Notes: generated from the letters alone by a model not told the origin. A stretch of DNA of 64,000 nucleotides from Pseudomonas salomonii (GCF_900107155.1 NZ_FNOX01000004.1:248001-312000), one strand, 5' to 3'. Shown: positions 19,172 to 29,729, counted from the first letter of the stretch. Translations and numbers: made by a program.

Positions 19172-19228
19172 GATCGTTCCCACGCTCTGCGTGGGAATGC
19201 CTCGTTGGACGCTCTGCGTCCGCTGTCA
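19172..19228. repeat. Half copy of the GATCGTTCCCACGC repeat
   Basis: Only the left arm (GATCGTTCCCACGC, GCGTGGGAATGCC) and one inner palindrome (GGACGCTCTGCGTCC) are present, ending CGCTGTCA. The right half seen in full copies is missing. It lies just after the 3-prime end of the chemoreceptor gene. Confidence 0.85.
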
Positions 19229-19249
19229 ATGTGGGATCGCCGGTGTCTG

Positions 19250-20875
19250 TTAAAGCCTGAAGCGCCCCACCATCCCGTTCAGGTCCACCGCCAGGCGCGA
19301 CAACTCACTGCTCGCCGCGCTGGTCTGGCTTGCGCCCGTGGCCGACTGCACCGACAAATCACGAATGTTCACCAGGTTGCGGTCCACTTCCCGCGCCACT
19401 TGCGCCTGCTCTTCGGCCGCGCTGGCGATCACCAGGTTGCGTTCGTTGATCTCCACAATCGCCGTGTTGATGGTGTCCAGCGACATCCCTGCGCCCTTGG
19501 CAATGTTCAGCGTCGATTCCGCACGTTCGGTGCTGTTGCGCATCGAATCCACCGCATGCTCGGTGCCGGCCTGAATGCTGCCGATCATCCGTTCGATTTC
19601 GCTGGTCGACTGCTGGGTGCGATGGGCCAGCGCGCGCACTTCATCGGCCACCACGGCAAACCCACGACCGGCTTCACCGGCACGCGCCGCTTCAATCGCG
19701 GCGTTCAGGGCCAGCAGGTTGGTCTGGTCGGCCAGGCCGCGAATCACGTCGAGCACTTTGCCGATATCGCGGGACTCATTGGCCAGGTCGCCAATCAACG
19801 TGGCGGTGGCTTGCACGTCGCCGCTCATGCGCTCGATGGCGCTGACGGTTTCCTGCACCAGGTCACGGCCGTCACCGGCAGACGTGGTGGCGTTGCGCGA
19901 GGCTTCGGAGGTGCTCACCGCGTTGCGTGCGACTTCTTCGACGGCACTGGTCATTTCGTTGACGGCGGTGGCGGCTTGCTCGATTTCATTGTTCTGCTGG
20001 GTCAGGCCACGGGCACTTTCGTCGGTGACGGCATTCAGTTCTTCTGCCGCAGACGCCAGCTGGGTCGCGGAGCCGGCAATGCGTTGCAGGGTGTCGCGCA
20101 GCTTGTCCTGCATCTTGGCCATGGCGGCCAGCAGGCGGCCGGCTTCGTCGTTGCCGTCAACCTTGATCGGGCGCGTGAGGTTGCCTTCGGCGACTTCTTC
20201 GGCGGCCTCCAGCGCCTGAGCGATGGGCAGCGTGATGCTGCGGGTCAGCAACCAGGCGAACAGCAGGGTCAGCGCCGTGGCAATGATCAGCAGGCCCACT
20301 ACCAGGTCAAAGGCCATGTCGTATTGGTCTTTGGCTTCTTGGTTGGTGGTGTTGGCCATCTGGTTGTTGAGGTCCAGCAGGCGCGTCAGCACCGCATTGA
20401 CTTGCTCGGAATTGCTCAGCATTTCGGTGTTGAGCAAGGTGCGCAGCTCATCGATCTGGTTGGCGCGCGACAGGCTCTTCATGCGCTCCTCGATCTGATG
20501 GTACTGGCCGAGCAAACGCACGTATTCATCGTAGGCGCTGCGCTCTTCGCGGCTGTCGATGAGTTTTTCGTAAACGCCTTGGGCAGCACGAATCTGCTGG
20601 TTACGCAGTTCGAAGGCTTCCAGGGTCTTTTGCTGCACGTCCGGCTCGCGGTTGGTCAGCAAGCGGTACGACAGCACCCGCAGGCGCAGGGTCAGTTGGG
20701 TGAATTCGTCGAGGGCGCGGATGCTCGGCACGCTGGCTTGGGTGATGTCTTCGGTGGCTGCGCGAATCTTGCTCATCTGGTTCAAGGCGAACACACCGAG
20801 AAACAACATCAGCGCGCCAATAAACGCAAAGCCAAGGAAGGCCCTCGGAGCGATATTCATATTACGAAGAGACAT
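19250..20875 (-). CDS. Methyl-accepting chemotaxis protein with a four-helix-bundle sensor
   Basis: The 541-residue transducer has a first membrane helix at about 11-29, a periplasmic helical bundle (4HB_MCP type) to about 185, and a second helix near 190-210. HAMP follows ([13 protein letters not shown]...GNLTRPI), then a signalling domain whose tip reads [20 protein letters not shown]. It would feed CheA/CheW; the ligand is unknown. No C-terminal pentapeptide for CheR is present (it ends GRFRL). The ATG at 20873-20875 is chosen because the longer frame to 20929 runs across the sigma28-like promoter leader. Confidence 0.94.
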   Translation of the reverse strand: MSLRNMNIAPRAFLGFAFIGALMLFLGVFALNQMSKIRAATEDITQASVPSIRALDEFTQLTLRLRVLSYRLLTNREPDVQQKTLEAFELRNQQIRAAQGVYEKLIDSREERSAYDEYVRLLGQYHQIEERMKSLSRANQIDELRTLLNTEMLSNSEQVNAVLTRLLDLNNQMANTTNQEAKDQYDMAFDLVVGLLIIATALTLLFAWLLTRSITLPIAQALEAAEEVAEGNLTRPIKVDGNDEAGRLLAAMAKMQDKLRDTLQRIAGSATQLASAAEELNAVTDESARGLTQQNNEIEQAATAVNEMTSAVEEVARNAVSTSEASRNATTSAGDGRDLVQETVSAIERMSGDVQATATLIGDLANESRDIGKVLDVIRGLADQTNLLALNAAIEAARAGEAGRGFAVVADEVRALAHRTQQSTSEIERMIGSIQAGTEHAVDSMRNSTERAESTLNIAKGAGMSLDTINTAIVEINERNLVIASAAEEQAQVAREVDRNLVNIRDLSVQSATGASQTSAASSELSRLAVDLNGMVGRFRL

Positions 20876-20932
20876 GCGGGAATCCTGGGGAGAAGCGCGA
20901 TCCGTGCGGCCATGAGACGAGGTGTGCATTAC

Positions 20933-20958
20933 GTATCGGCCATGCGACTAAAGTCTTA
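20933..20958 (-). promoter_or_regulatory. Sigma28 (FliA)-type promoter of the chemoreceptor gene
   Basis: On the minus strand TAAGACTT is followed, after 10 bases, by GCCGATAC. The consensus is TAAAGTTT, about 11 bases, GCCGATAA. The -10 matches 7 of 8. The start of transcription would be about 50 bases before the chemoreceptor ATG, fitting flagellar-regulon control. Confidence 0.7.
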
Positions 20959-21152
20959 AGGAGGCGCGCGCTTTTGTCGCATCTGACCAGGGGTTGCACG
21001 GATTCAGGAACCAGATCGGGTAAATGCAGTCACTAAGGCTCGAAAGTGCGGCCCGGCCCTTAAAAATCGGGCTGCGCGCCGGGGATAACCCTGGCATCCG
21101 AGGTGAATTTTCTTTATCGTCACCGCCCTTTGAAAAAGCCCGAGAAATCAAA

Positions 21153-21383
21153 ATGTTAGAAGCATCCCTCAGCCAGCTTGAACAGCTGGTCACTGACCTC
21201 GTACAACAGAACCAAGACCTGCTCGGCAGCAATGAAGCGCTGAAAGCGGAACTGGCCCGCGCCAAGGACGAAAACGACAGCCTGCAACTGAACCTGATGG
21301 AACAGGAAGAAAAGCACGGCGCCACCGCCGCGCGTATCCAGGCGCTGGTTGAGCGTGTGAGCGCAGGGCCTGTCGGCGCATGA
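21153..21383 (+). CDS. TIGR02449-family small coiled-coil protein
   Basis: The 76-residue protein is almost wholly a heptad-like helix (LEASLSQLEQLVTDLVQQNQ and a second stretch to about 65). Proteins of this family are encoded immediately before zapA in gammaproteobacteria and are presumed to act in cell division as ZapB-like partners. The ATG at 21153 is preferred. The stop overlaps the zapA-like ATG by four bases. Confidence 0.82.
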   Translation: MLEASLSQLEQLVTDLVQQNQDLLGSNEALKAELARAKDENDSLQLNLMEQEEKHGATAARIQALVERVSAGPVGA

Positions 21384-21673
21384 ATGAAGGGATAAAGGTC
21401 GTTTCGATTCTCGGAGAGGATTACTCGATCAAGGCGCCGCAGGGGGAGGATCAAACCCTGATGCACGCCGTGACCATGCTCAAGGCCTCCCTGGCCACCA
21501 CCAAGAAAAAGTACCCGACCCTGATCGGTGACAAATTATTGGTACTGGCCGCGCTGAACCTGTGCGCCGAGCAGATCGACATGCAAAAGCATCACCAGCA
21601 GGAACTCGACCGTTACCAAGAGCAAGTCAGCGCCACGGTCGAAGTGATTTCCAAGGCGATTGGAACGCCTTAG
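21380..21673 (+). CDS. zapA: ZapA-like cell division protein
   Basis: The 97-residue product has the ZapA pattern: VSILGEDYSIKAPQGEDQTL (globular head), then GDKLLVLAALNLCAEQIDMQ and a C-terminal coiled coil. ZapA bundles FtsZ filaments at mid-cell. In Pseudomonas the main zapA is followed by the 6S RNA gene and 5-formyl-tetrahydrofolate cyclo-ligase. Here the stop overlaps a convergent dehydrogenase gene and no room remains for 6S RNA, so this is probably a second, divergent copy. Confidence 0.82.
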   Translation: MNEGIKVVSILGEDYSIKAPQGEDQTLMHAVTMLKASLATTKKKYPTLIGDKLLVLAALNLCAEQIDMQKHHQQELDRYQEQVSATVEVISKAIGTP

Positions 21674-23472
21674 AACCACGCGTCCTGCATGCCCAGGCAC
21701 GTGTCATCGCGTGCCTCCAGAATCGCCAGTTCATGATGGCAGCTCGGTACTTCCCAGGTCAGGAAGTACCGGGCGGCCTGGAGCTTGCCTTTGTAAAAGG
21801 CCACATCGGCCGCATGACCCTTGGCCAAACCTTCCTCGGCGCGAATCGCCTGCTCCAGCCAGCGCCAGCCAATCACCGTGTGCCCGAACACCTTCAAGTA
21901 CAGTGCCGAGTTCGCCAGGCTGCTGTTGACCTTGCCGTGGGCGAGATCCGTCAGCAGGCCAATCGTCACGCTTTGCAGGCGGTTGACCAGTTGCTCCAGC
22001 GGTTCGCGCAGCGCCGTCAGTGACGGATATTCCTGAGCCCGAGCGCCGGTTTCGGCGATCAGGCGGATCAGTTGCTTCAAGCCCGCGCCGCCGTTTTGCG
22101 CGAGCTTGCGCCCGAGCAAATCCAGGGACTGAATGCCATGGGTGCCTTCGTGGATCGGGTTCAGGCGGTTGTCGCGGTAGTACTGCTCCACCGGGTATTC
22201 GCGGGTGTAGCCGTGGCCGCCGAGGATCTGGATCGCCAGTTCGTTGGCCTTGAGGCAGAACTCCGATGGCCAGGATTTGACGATGGGCGTGAGCAGGTCG
22301 AGCAGTTCGTGGGCGTGCTTGCGCTCGGCTTCGGTTGCCAGCGTGGTGGTGTCGTCAAACAACCGAGCCGCGTACAGGCCCAGGTCGAAGGCGCCTTCCA
22401 CATAGGCTTTTTGGGTCAGCAGCATGCGCTTGATATCGGCGTGCTGGATGATCGAAACCGGCGCGGTGCTCGGGTCTTTGCTGTCGGGCAGGCGACCTTG
22501 CGGGCGTTCGCGGGCGTATTCCAGGGAATAGAGGTAGCCGGCGTAACCCAGCATCACCGCACCCATGCCGACGCCGATGCGTGCTTCGTTCATCATCTGG
22601 AACATGCAACTCAAGCCTTGATGGGGTTTACCCACCAGGTAGCCGACACAGTTGCCGTTATCGCCGAAGTTAAGCGCCGTGGACGTGGTGCCGCGCCAGC
22701 CCATCTTGTGGAACAGCCCGGCCAGCAGCACATCATTGCGTGCGCCCAGGCTGCCGTCTTCGTTGACCAGGAATTTGGGCACGATAAACAGCGAAATGCC
22801 CTTCACCCCAGGCGGCGCGTCCGGCAGCTTGGCCAGCACCATGTGCACGATGTTTTCCGACAGCGGGTGGTCGCCGCCGGAGATGAAGATCTTGTTGCCC
22901 TTGAGCCGATACGTGCCGTCGGCCGCAGGCTCGGCGCGGGTGCGAATATCCGACAGCGACGAACCGGCATGCGGCTCGGTGAGGGCCATGGTGCCGAAGA
23001 AGCGGCCCTCGATCATCGGCTGCAGGAAGCGCTGTTTTTGTTCCTCGGTGCCGAAGCTTTCGATGAGGTTGGCGGCGCCCATGGTCAGGAACGGGTAGGA
23101 CGTTGAAGCGGCGTTGGCCGACTGAAAGTGCGCGAAACAGGCTTGGGACAGCAGGGTCGGCAACTGCATGCCACCGGCTTCGAAACTGCGGGCAGCGTTC
23201 AGAAAACCCGCTTCCAGAAAAGCGTCCACGGCGGGTTTGACTTCCGGGATCAGGATCGCCTGGCCGTCTTCGTAGCGCGGTTCGTTTTCGTCGTTTTTGC
23301 GGTTGTGCGGCGCGAAGTACTTCTCGGCAATGCTGCGCGCCGTGCTGATGGCGGCATCGAAGGTTTCGCGGTTGTGTTCGGCAAACCGCTCGCGCTGGGT
23401 CAGGCCCTCGGCATCGAGGACTTCATACAGCTCGAAAGCCAGATTGCGGGAACTGAGCAGCATCTCGGACAT
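21670..23472 (-). CDS. Long-chain-type acyl-CoA dehydrogenase
   Basis: This 600-residue flavoenzyme has the acyl-CoA dehydrogenase domains (N-terminal helices, TEPHAGSSLSDIRTRA of the middle domain, and YRDNRLNPIHEGTHGIQS with the catalytic Glu). It also has the extra C-terminal domain of the roughly 600-residue FadE-like group. It oxidises acyl-CoA to enoyl-CoA in beta-oxidation, passing electrons to ETF; the chain-length range is not readable. It is monocistronic and overlaps the zapA-like gene tail-to-tail by four bases. Confidence 0.92.
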   Translation of the reverse strand: MSEMLLSSRNLAFELYEVLDAEGLTQRERFAEHNRETFDAAISTARSIAEKYFAPHNRKNDENEPRYEDGQAILIPEVKPAVDAFLEAGFLNAARSFEAGGMQLPTLLSQACFAHFQSANAASTSYPFLTMGAANLIESFGTEEQKQRFLQPMIEGRFFGTMALTEPHAGSSLSDIRTRAEPAADGTYRLKGNKIFISGGDHPLSENIVHMVLAKLPDAPPGVKGISLFIVPKFLVNEDGSLGARNDVLLAGLFHKMGWRGTTSTALNFGDNGNCVGYLVGKPHQGLSCMFQMMNEARIGVGMGAVMLGYAGYLYSLEYARERPQGRLPDSKDPSTAPVSIIQHADIKRMLLTQKAYVEGAFDLGLYAARLFDDTTTLATEAERKHAHELLDLLTPIVKSWPSEFCLKANELAIQILGGHGYTREYPVEQYYRDNRLNPIHEGTHGIQSLDLLGRKLAQNGGAGLKQLIRLIAETGARAQEYPSLTALREPLEQLVNRLQSVTIGLLTDLAHGKVNSSLANSALYLKVFGHTVIGWRWLEQAIRAEEGLAKGHAADVAFYKGKLQAARYFLTWEVPSCHHELAILEARDDTCLGMQDAWF

Positions 23473-23587
23473 GGCGGCTTACCTTTGAAGGGAATCGCCT
23501 GAGTCTAAGTGCGCGAATAGAGGCTGGATAGCAAGATTGATTTGCGTGATGGAGGGGCAGAACGCGGGCGGAAGGTGGAGCGCGTGA

Positions 23588-23694
23588 GATCGTTCCCACG
23601 CTCCGCGTGGGAATGCCTCTTGTGACGCTCCGCGTCACGCTTTGGGACGCAGAGCGTCCCTGGCTGCATCCCCACGCAGAGCGTGGGAACGATC
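23588..23694. repeat. Full copy of the GATCGTTCCCACGC repeat
   Basis: Both outer arms and both inner palindromes (TGACGCTCCGCGTCA, GGGACGCAGAGCGTCCC) are present. The copy lies between the start of the dehydrogenase gene and the end of putA and stops 8 bases from the putA stop codon. Confidence 0.9.
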
Positions 23695-23702
23695 AGTGGT
23701 GG

Positions 23703-26700
23703 TTAACCGATAGTCATCAGGCTCGCATTACCACCGGCCGCAGCGGTGTTAACGCTCAACGCCCGCTCGATCACCAGGCGTTCCAGCGCAATCGCCGTCT
23801 CACCTTGCGACAAACCATGCACCCCAACAATCGCGCCACCGCGCTGCGCCACTTGCTGGCACACCGCACGCAGTTGGTCGGAATCGCCGTGGTGCACGAC
23901 CGCGTCGAACACCACTTCATCCTTGGTCCAGTCAGCCACACGCTTGATCTTCGCCTGAACTTCCCGCGGCAAGCGTGGGAACAAGGCCTTGGTCAGGTCA
24001 GTTTCCGGCCATACCGCCGAACCGCCCACAGCCAATACCGCCGCCAGTTGCGTCAGCAGGTCGCCTTCCACTTCCGCCAGGCACAACACGTGCTCGCGGG
24101 GCAGGATGGCGTAGCTGTTGCGCTCGCCGGTCGGGCCGGCCAGTTGGCGGGTGATACCACTTTGCGATTGCGCGGCGAACTGGCTGCACAGGGCGCTCAG
24201 GTCGCTGAACTTATTGCTGTCGGCCCAGGTTTTCAGGGCGGTCAGCGGTTGGCTCATGGCATCACGCAGACGCACGTCCGGTGCAGCGAGCTTGTCGCCG
24301 CGCACGAAGGATTGCTCGATGGCATCCGTAGGGCGCGTCGACAGCAGGCGGTACAGGTACAGCGGGCCGCCCGCTTTCGGGCCAGTACCCGACAGGCCTT
24401 CGCCGCCGAACGGTTGCACACCGACCACGGCACCGACGATGTTGCGGTTCACATAGACGTTACCGGCATGCACGTTGTCGATCACCTTGGCGATGGTCTC
24501 GTCGATGCGCGTGTGCACGCCCAGGGTCAGGCCGTAGCCGGAGGCATTGATCTGGCCGATAAGCTGGTCGATCTCTTTGCGCTTGTAGCGCACCACGTGC
24601 AGTACCGGGCCAAAGATTTCGCGTTGCAGCTCGTCGAAACTTTCCAGTTCGATCAGGGTTGGCATCACGAAGGTGCCGCGCTTGATCTCTTCGCCGTCGG
24701 CGATCGCCACCTGGTACACGTTGCGGCCTTTGTCGCGCATGGCCTGGATGTGTTTCTCGATGCCGGCCTTGGCTTCGGCGTCGATCACCGGGCCGATATC
24801 CACCGACAAGCGCTCCGGGTTGCCCAGGCGGCATTCAGCCATGGCACCCTTGAGCATTTCGATCACGCGGTCTGCCGAATCTTCCTGCAGGCACAGTACA
24901 CGCAGGGCCGAGCAACGCTGGCCGGCGCTGTCGAAGGCCGAGGAAACGACGTCGATCACCACTTGTTCGGTGAGTGCCGAAGAGTCGACGATCATCGCGT
25001 TTTGGCCACCGGTTTCGGCGATCAACGGGATCGGGCGGCCCTGGGCATCCAGGCGACCGGCGACATTGCGTTGCAGCAGGCGCGCCACCTCGGTGGAACC
25101 GGTGAACATCACGCCTTTGACGCGATCATCACCGACCAGACGGGCACCGACGGTTTCGCCCTGGCCCGGCAGCAGTTGCAGCACGCCTTCCGGGATACCG
25201 GCTTCGAGCAGGATGCGCACGGCTTGTGCCGCCACCAGCGGGGTTTGTTCGGCAGGCTTGGCCAGTACCGGGTTACCGGCGGCCAGTGCGGCGGCCACTT
25301 GGCCGCTGAAGATGGCCAGCGGGAAGTTCCACGGGCTGATGCAGACCACCGGGCCCAATGGGCGGTGGGCATCGTTGGTGAAATCGTTGCGCGCCTGCAC
25401 TGCGTAGTAACGCAGGAAGTCCACGGCTTCACGCACTTCGGCGATGGCGTTGGCGAAGGTCTTGCCGGCTTCACGGGCCAGCAGGCCCATCAGCGGCTGG
25501 ATCTCGCCTTCCATCAAGTCGGCGGCGCGCTCCAGGATTGCGGCACGTTCGGCAGGCGGGGTGGCCTGCCAGATCGGGCCGGCGTTGATCGCGCACTGGA
25601 TCGCATTGTCGACGTCTTCGACGGTGGCTTCCTGTACATGGCCCACCACGTCACGCAGATCGGACGGGTTCAGCACCGGTGCAGCAGCTTCAGTGCTGGA
25701 AGCGCAGCCCAGCATCGGCGTGGCTTTCCAGTTGTTATGCGCGGTGGCCAGCAGCGCGCAAGACAGCGACGCCAAGCGATGTTCGTTGGCCAGGTCGATA
25801 CCGGCCGAGTTGGCGCGGTCGCTGCCATACAGGTCGCGCGGCAGCGGGATACGCGGGTGCGGCAGGCCGAAGCCGCCTTCCAGCGTGGCCATCTGCTCGA
25901 TGTTGGCCACTGGGTCGGCCACCAGCTCCTGAATCGAGATGGTGTGGTCGGCAATGCGGTTGACGAATGAAGTGTTGGCGCCGTTTTCCAGCAGGCGACG
26001 TACCAGGTACGCCAACAGCGTTTCGTGGGTGCCGACCGGTGCGTACACGCGGCACGGACGGTTCAGTTTGCCATCGGAAACCTTGCCTACAACCTGCTCG
26101 TACAGCGGTTCGCCCATGCCGTGCAGGCACTGGAACTCGTACTGGCCAGGGTAATAGTTCTGACCGGCGATATGGTAGATGGCCGACAGCGTGTGGGCGT
26201 TGTGCGTGGCGAACTGCGGGTAGATGACTTCCGGTACCGACAGCAGTTTGCGTGCGCAGGCAATGTAGGAAACGTCGGTGTACACCTTGCGGGTGTACAC
26301 CGGGTAGCCTTCCAGGCCTTCAACCTGGGCGCGCTTGATTTCGCTGTCCCAGTACGCGCCTTTTACCAGGCGGATCATCAGGCGATGGCGGCTGCGGCGT
26401 GCCAGGTCGATGACGTAGTCGATCACATACGGGCAACGCTTCTGGTACGCCTGGATCACGAAGCCGATGCCGTTCCAGCCGGTCAGTTGCGGCTCGAAGC
26501 ACAGGCGCTCGAGCAGATCCAGCGACAGCTCGAGGCGGTCGGCTTCTTCGGCGTCGATGTTCAGGCCGATGTCGTATTGCTTGGCCAGCAAGGTCAGCGA
26601 CAGCAGGCGCGGGTACAACTCGTCCATCACGCGCTCGTACTGCGCACGGCTGTAACGCGGGTGCAGTGCCGAGAGTTTGATGGAGATGCCCGGGCCTTCA

Positions 26701-27656
26701 TAAATCCCACGGCCGTGGGAGGCTTTGCCGATGGAATGAATGGCTTGTTCGTACGAGGCCAGGTACTTCTGGGCGTCGTGTTCGGTCAGCGCGGCTTCAC
26801 CGAGCATGTCGTAGGAATAGCGGAAACCCTTGGCTTCGAACTTGCTCGCGTTGGCCAGGGCTTCGGCGATGGTTTCGCCGGTGACGAACTGCTCGCCCAT
26901 CAGGCGCATGGCCATGTCGACGCCCTTGCGGATCATCGGCTCGCCGCTCTTGCCGATAATGCGGCTCAGGGACGAGGTCAGGCCCGCTTCGTTATGGGTG
27001 GCGACCAGTTTGCCGGTCAGCAGCAAGCCCCAGGTGGCGGCGTTAACGAACAGCGACGGGCTGTTGCCCAGGTGCGGATGCCAGTTGCCGGTACTGATCT
27101 TGTCGCGGATCAGCGCGTCGCGGGTGCCCTTGTCCGGGATGCGCAGCAGCGCTTCGGCCAGGCACATCAGGGCCACGCCTTCCTGGGACGACAGGGAAAA
27201 TTCTTGCAGCAGGCCCTGAACAATACCGGCACGGCCGCCGGCGCTCTTCTGATTGCGCAGTTTTTCGGCAATCGAGGCGGCCAGCTTGTTGGTGGCCTCG
27301 GCCATTGGCTGCGGCAGGCGGGCCTGCTCGATCAGCATCGGCACCACTTCCGGCTCCGGGCGACGGTAAGCGGCGGTGATCGAGGCGCGCAGTACCGATT
27401 GCGGCAGGATGCTTTCGGCAAACTCCAGGAAGCACTGGTGGGCGTGGTCCGGTTGCACTTCGCCGGCGTCTTCAGCGTCCTTGCTGCCCGAGCCATTGAG
27501 CTCGGTCAGGGTTGCACCACCCTCGAGTTTCTCCAGGTAATTGAAAATCGCCTGCTTGATCAGCCAGTGCGGCGTGCGATCAATGGAGGTCGCGGCCGCC
27601 TTCAGGCGTTCGCGGGTCGGGTCGTCGAGTTTGACCCCAAGGGTGGTCGTTGCCAT
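23703..27656 (-). CDS. putA: Trifunctional PutA: proline dehydrogenase, P5C dehydrogenase and repressor
   Basis: The 1317-residue protein opens with a ribbon-helix-helix DNA-binding domain (residues about 1-48, [20 protein letters not shown]). A proline dehydrogenase barrel follows at about 260-560. An aldehyde dehydrogenase of the P5C type runs from about 650 to 1110 with catalytic Cys in GQRCSALR, and a C-terminal domain completes it. It converts proline to glutamate; the flavin state switches it between DNA and the membrane. The ATG at 27654-27656 is the family start. Five GTTGCA-type sites lie in the divergent gap toward putP, consistent with autorepression. Confidence 0.96.
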   Translation of the reverse strand: MATTTLGVKLDDPTRERLKAAATSIDRTPHWLIKQAIFNYLEKLEGGATLTELNGSGSKDAEDAGEVQPDHAHQCFLEFAESILPQSVLRASITAAYRRPEPEVVPMLIEQARLPQPMAEATNKLAASIAEKLRNQKSAGGRAGIVQGLLQEFSLSSQEGVALMCLAEALLRIPDKGTRDALIRDKISTGNWHPHLGNSPSLFVNAATWGLLLTGKLVATHNEAGLTSSLSRIIGKSGEPMIRKGVDMAMRLMGEQFVTGETIAEALANASKFEAKGFRYSYDMLGEAALTEHDAQKYLASYEQAIHSIGKASHGRGIYEGPGISIKLSALHPRYSRAQYERVMDELYPRLLSLTLLAKQYDIGLNIDAEEADRLELSLDLLERLCFEPQLTGWNGIGFVIQAYQKRCPYVIDYVIDLARRSRHRLMIRLVKGAYWDSEIKRAQVEGLEGYPVYTRKVYTDVSYIACARKLLSVPEVIYPQFATHNAHTLSAIYHIAGQNYYPGQYEFQCLHGMGEPLYEQVVGKVSDGKLNRPCRVYAPVGTHETLLAYLVRRLLENGANTSFVNRIADHTISIQELVADPVANIEQMATLEGGFGLPHPRIPLPRDLYGSDRANSAGIDLANEHRLASLSCALLATAHNNWKATPMLGCASSTEAAAPVLNPSDLRDVVGHVQEATVEDVDNAIQCAINAGPIWQATPPAERAAILERAADLMEGEIQPLMGLLAREAGKTFANAIAEVREAVDFLRYYAVQARNDFTNDAHRPLGPVVCISPWNFPLAIFSGQVAAALAAGNPVLAKPAEQTPLVAAQAVRILLEAGIPEGVLQLLPGQGETVGARLVGDDRVKGVMFTGSTEVARLLQRNVAGRLDAQGRPIPLIAETGGQNAMIVDSSALTEQVVIDVVSSAFDSAGQRCSALRVLCLQEDSADRVIEMLKGAMAECRLGNPERLSVDIGPVIDAEAKAGIEKHIQAMRDKGRNVYQVAIADGEEIKRGTFVMPTLIELESFDELQREIFGPVLHVVRYKRKEIDQLIGQINASGYGLTLGVHTRIDETIAKVIDNVHAGNVYVNRNIVGAVVGVQPFGGEGLSGTGPKAGGPLYLYRLLSTRPTDAIEQSFVRGDKLAAPDVRLRDAMSQPLTALKTWADSNKFSDLSALCSQFAAQSQSGITRQLAGPTGERNSYAILPREHVLCLAEVEGDLLTQLAAVLAVGGSAVWPETDLTKALFPRLPREVQAKIKRVADWTKDEVVFDAVVHHGDSDQLRAVCQQVAQRGGAIVGVHGLSQGETAIALERLVIERALSVNTAAAGGNASLMTIG

Positions 27657-27728
27657 CTTTTTATCCTCATGGGTGCCACTACCGAGTGGCATCTGCTGGC
27701 GGCAAGATTAGCTTTGCGCATGAAGAGG

Positions 27729-27744
27729 TGCAACCGGGTGCAAC
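27729..27744. promoter_or_regulatory. PutA operator pair near putA
   Basis: Two direct copies of TGCAAC (27729-27734 and 27739-27744) are spaced exactly 10 bases, one helical turn, within GGTGCAACCG repeats. TGCAAC is the complement of GTTGCA, the sequence recognised by the PutA ribbon-helix-helix domain in E. coli. Confidence 0.75.
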
Positions 27745-27893
27745 CCAAATTGTTCAGGAATTTTTCGATCGTGATCCGGAAAAATTCCGGCCCTCGACTG
27801 AATCCGCTGCGTCTTGGTGCATTTGCTTCTGAGATCGGCTGTTCTTGCTCCGAAAAGGAGCAAAAAACCGGTATTTCCGCGAAAACACATCAA

Positions 27894-27926
27894 GGTGCAA
27901 CTTATTCTCAAGAAACTGGTTGCACC
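27894..27926. promoter_or_regulatory. PutA operator inverted pair
   Basis: GGTGCAAC (27894-27901) and GTTGCACC (27919-27926) form a perfect 8-base inverted repeat with 17 bases between. Both arms contain the GTTGCA core. It lies midway between putA and putP. Confidence 0.75.
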
Positions 27927-27960
27927 TTATTTACTTTGTTGAATAGCATTCGCGACCAAG

Positions 27961-27968
27961 GTGCAACC
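27961..27968. promoter_or_regulatory. Single PutA-type site on the putP side
   Basis: GTGCAACC at 27961-27968 contains a fifth TGCAAC core. The sequence from here to the putP ATG at 28117 shows no further copy. Confidence 0.6.
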
Positions 27969-28116
27969 ACCCGCAAGGGTCGGTTCATCGGCTGGCGGCT
28001 TTCCTGGGGAAACGCCAGTCATAAATGCGCGGCTCGCCGTTTCGTCTACCCGTAACCAATGGGTGGCCGTCTGCCAGACCGCTGCTACATAAAAACAAAG
28101 CCAGGGCGTCACTCCT

Positions 28117-29601
28117 ATGAGCGTTAGCAATCCAACCCTGATCACCTTCGTGATCTACATCGCAGCAATGGTGCTGATCGGCTTCATGGCCTATCGCTCC
28201 ACCAATAACCTTTCTGATTACATCCTCGGCGGTCGCAGCCTCGGTAGCGTGGTCACGGCCTTGTCGGCCGGTGCCTCGGACATGAGCGGCTGGTTGCTGA
28301 TGGGCTTGCCGGGCGCGATCTACATGTCCGGCCTGTCGGAAAGCTGGATTGCCATCGGCCTGATCGTCGGTGCCTACCTCAACTGGCTGTTCGTGGCCGG
28401 TCGCTTGCGGGTGCAGACCGAGCACAACGGTGACGCCCTGACGCTGCCGGATTACTTCTCCAGCCGTTTCGAAGATAAAAGCGGCCTGCTGCGGATTATC
28501 TCGGCGGTGGTGATCCTGGTGTTCTTCACCATCTACTGCGCGTCCGGCATCGTGGCCGGCGCCCGTCTGTTTGAAAGCACCTTCGGCATGTCCTACGAGA
28601 CAGCGCTGTGGGCCGGTGCTGCGGCGACCATTGCCTACACCTTTGTTGGCGGTTTCCTGGCGGTCAGCTGGACCGACACCGTACAAGCCACGCTGATGAT
28701 CTTCGCGCTGATCCTCACGCCAATCATCGTGCTGCTGGCCACCGGTGGCGTCGACACCACGTTCCTGGCGATCGAAGCCAAGAACCCCGACAACTTCAAC
28801 ATGCTCAAAAACACCAGTTTCATCGGCATCATCTCGCTGATGGGCTGGGGCCTGGGCTACTTCGGCCAGCCGCACATCCTCGCGCGTTTCATGGCGGCGG
28901 ATTCGGTAAAGTCGATCGCCAAGGCGCGTCGCATCTCCATGACCTGGATGATCCTGTGCCTCGCCGGCACCGTGGCGGTGGGCTTCTTCGGTATCGCTTA
29001 CTTCTCGGCGCACCCGGAAGTGGCCGGCCCGGTTAACGAGAACCACGAGCGTGTGTTCATCGAACTGGCCAAGCTGCTGTTCAACCCGTGGATCGCGGGC
29101 GTGCTGCTGTCGGCGATCCTGGCGGCGGTGATGAGCACCCTGAGCTGCCAACTGCTGGTGTGCTCCAGCGCGCTGACTGAAGACTTCTACAAAACCTTCC
29201 TGCGCAAAAACGCCTCCCAGGTTGAACTGGTGTGGGTGGGTCGCGCGATGGTGCTGTTGGTGGCCCTGATCGCCATCGCCATGGCCGCCAACCCGGACAA
29301 CCGCGTACTGGGCCTGGTGAGCTACGCCTGGGCAGGCTTCGGCGCTGCGTTCGGCCCAGTGGTGCTGATCTCGGTGATCTGGAAAAACATGACGCGTAAC
29401 GGCGCACTGGCCGGTATCCTGGTCGGCGCGATCACCGTGATCGTGTGGAAGCACTTCAATCTGCTGGGCCTGTACGAAATCATCCCGGGCTTTATCTTCG
29501 CCAGCCTGGCGATCTATTTCGTGAGCAAGATGGGCGCACCGACTGCCGGTATGGTCGAGCGCTTTGATGCAGCGGAAAAAGACTACAACCTCAACAAGTA
29601 A
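28117..29601 (+). CDS. putP: Sodium/proline symporter PutP
   Basis: The 494-residue membrane protein of the sodium/solute symporter family has 12-13 helices. The segment ALSAGASDMSGWLLMGLPGA holds the sodium-coordinating Ser and Asp residues, and AWAGFGAAFGPVVL is a later family motif. It imports proline driven by sodium, feeding PutA. It is divergent from putA across a 460-base region with five PutA-type sites. The ribosome site is poor (CACTCCT before the ATG). A strong terminator follows the stop. Confidence 0.96.
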   Translation: MSVSNPTLITFVIYIAAMVLIGFMAYRSTNNLSDYILGGRSLGSVVTALSAGASDMSGWLLMGLPGAIYMSGLSESWIAIGLIVGAYLNWLFVAGRLRVQTEHNGDALTLPDYFSSRFEDKSGLLRIISAVVILVFFTIYCASGIVAGARLFESTFGMSYETALWAGAAATIAYTFVGGFLAVSWTDTVQATLMIFALILTPIIVLLATGGVDTTFLAIEAKNPDNFNMLKNTSFIGIISLMGWGLGYFGQPHILARFMAADSVKSIAKARRISMTWMILCLAGTVAVGFFGIAYFSAHPEVAGPVNENHERVFIELAKLLFNPWIAGVLLSAILAAVMSTLSCQLLVCSSALTEDFYKTFLRKNASQVELVWVGRAMVLLVALIAIAMAANPDNRVLGLVSYAWAGFGAAFGPVVLISVIWKNMTRNGALAGILVGAITVIVWKHFNLLGLYEIIPGFIFASLAIYFVSKMGAPTAGMVERFDAAEKDYNLNK

Positions 29602-29638
29602 CTCGGTGGGCGTTTAGCGCCAATTGAGTTAGAAAGAA

Positions 29639-29671
29639 GGCCCGCATCCTTTGGATGGCGGGCCTTTTTTT
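29639..29671 (+). terminator. Rho-independent terminator of putP
   Basis: GGCCCGC (29639-29645) pairs with GCGGGCC (29658-29664), and inner ATCC pairs with GGAT around a TTT loop. Seven T residues follow directly at 29665-29671. Confidence 0.92.
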
Positions 29672-29729
29672 GATCGTTCCCACGCTCCGCGTGGGAATGC
29701 CACCCCGGACGCTCCGCGTCCCGCTGTCA
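29672..29729. repeat. Half copy of the GATCGTTCCCACGC repeat
   Basis: The left arm and one inner palindrome (GGACGCTCCGCGTCC) are present, ending CGCTGTCA as in the half copy at 19172. Its last bases supply the stop codon of the truncated DUF2165 gene. Confidence 0.85.

Noticed and set aside
21001..21152. 6S RNA gene near the zapA-like gene
   Set aside because: The canonical position is downstream of zapA, where there is no space; the upstream region shows no long closing stem of 6S type.
27985..29454. 489-codon open frame opposite putP
   Set aside because: It is a His/Gln/Asp-rich shadow frame created by codon bias; putP is unambiguous on the other strand.
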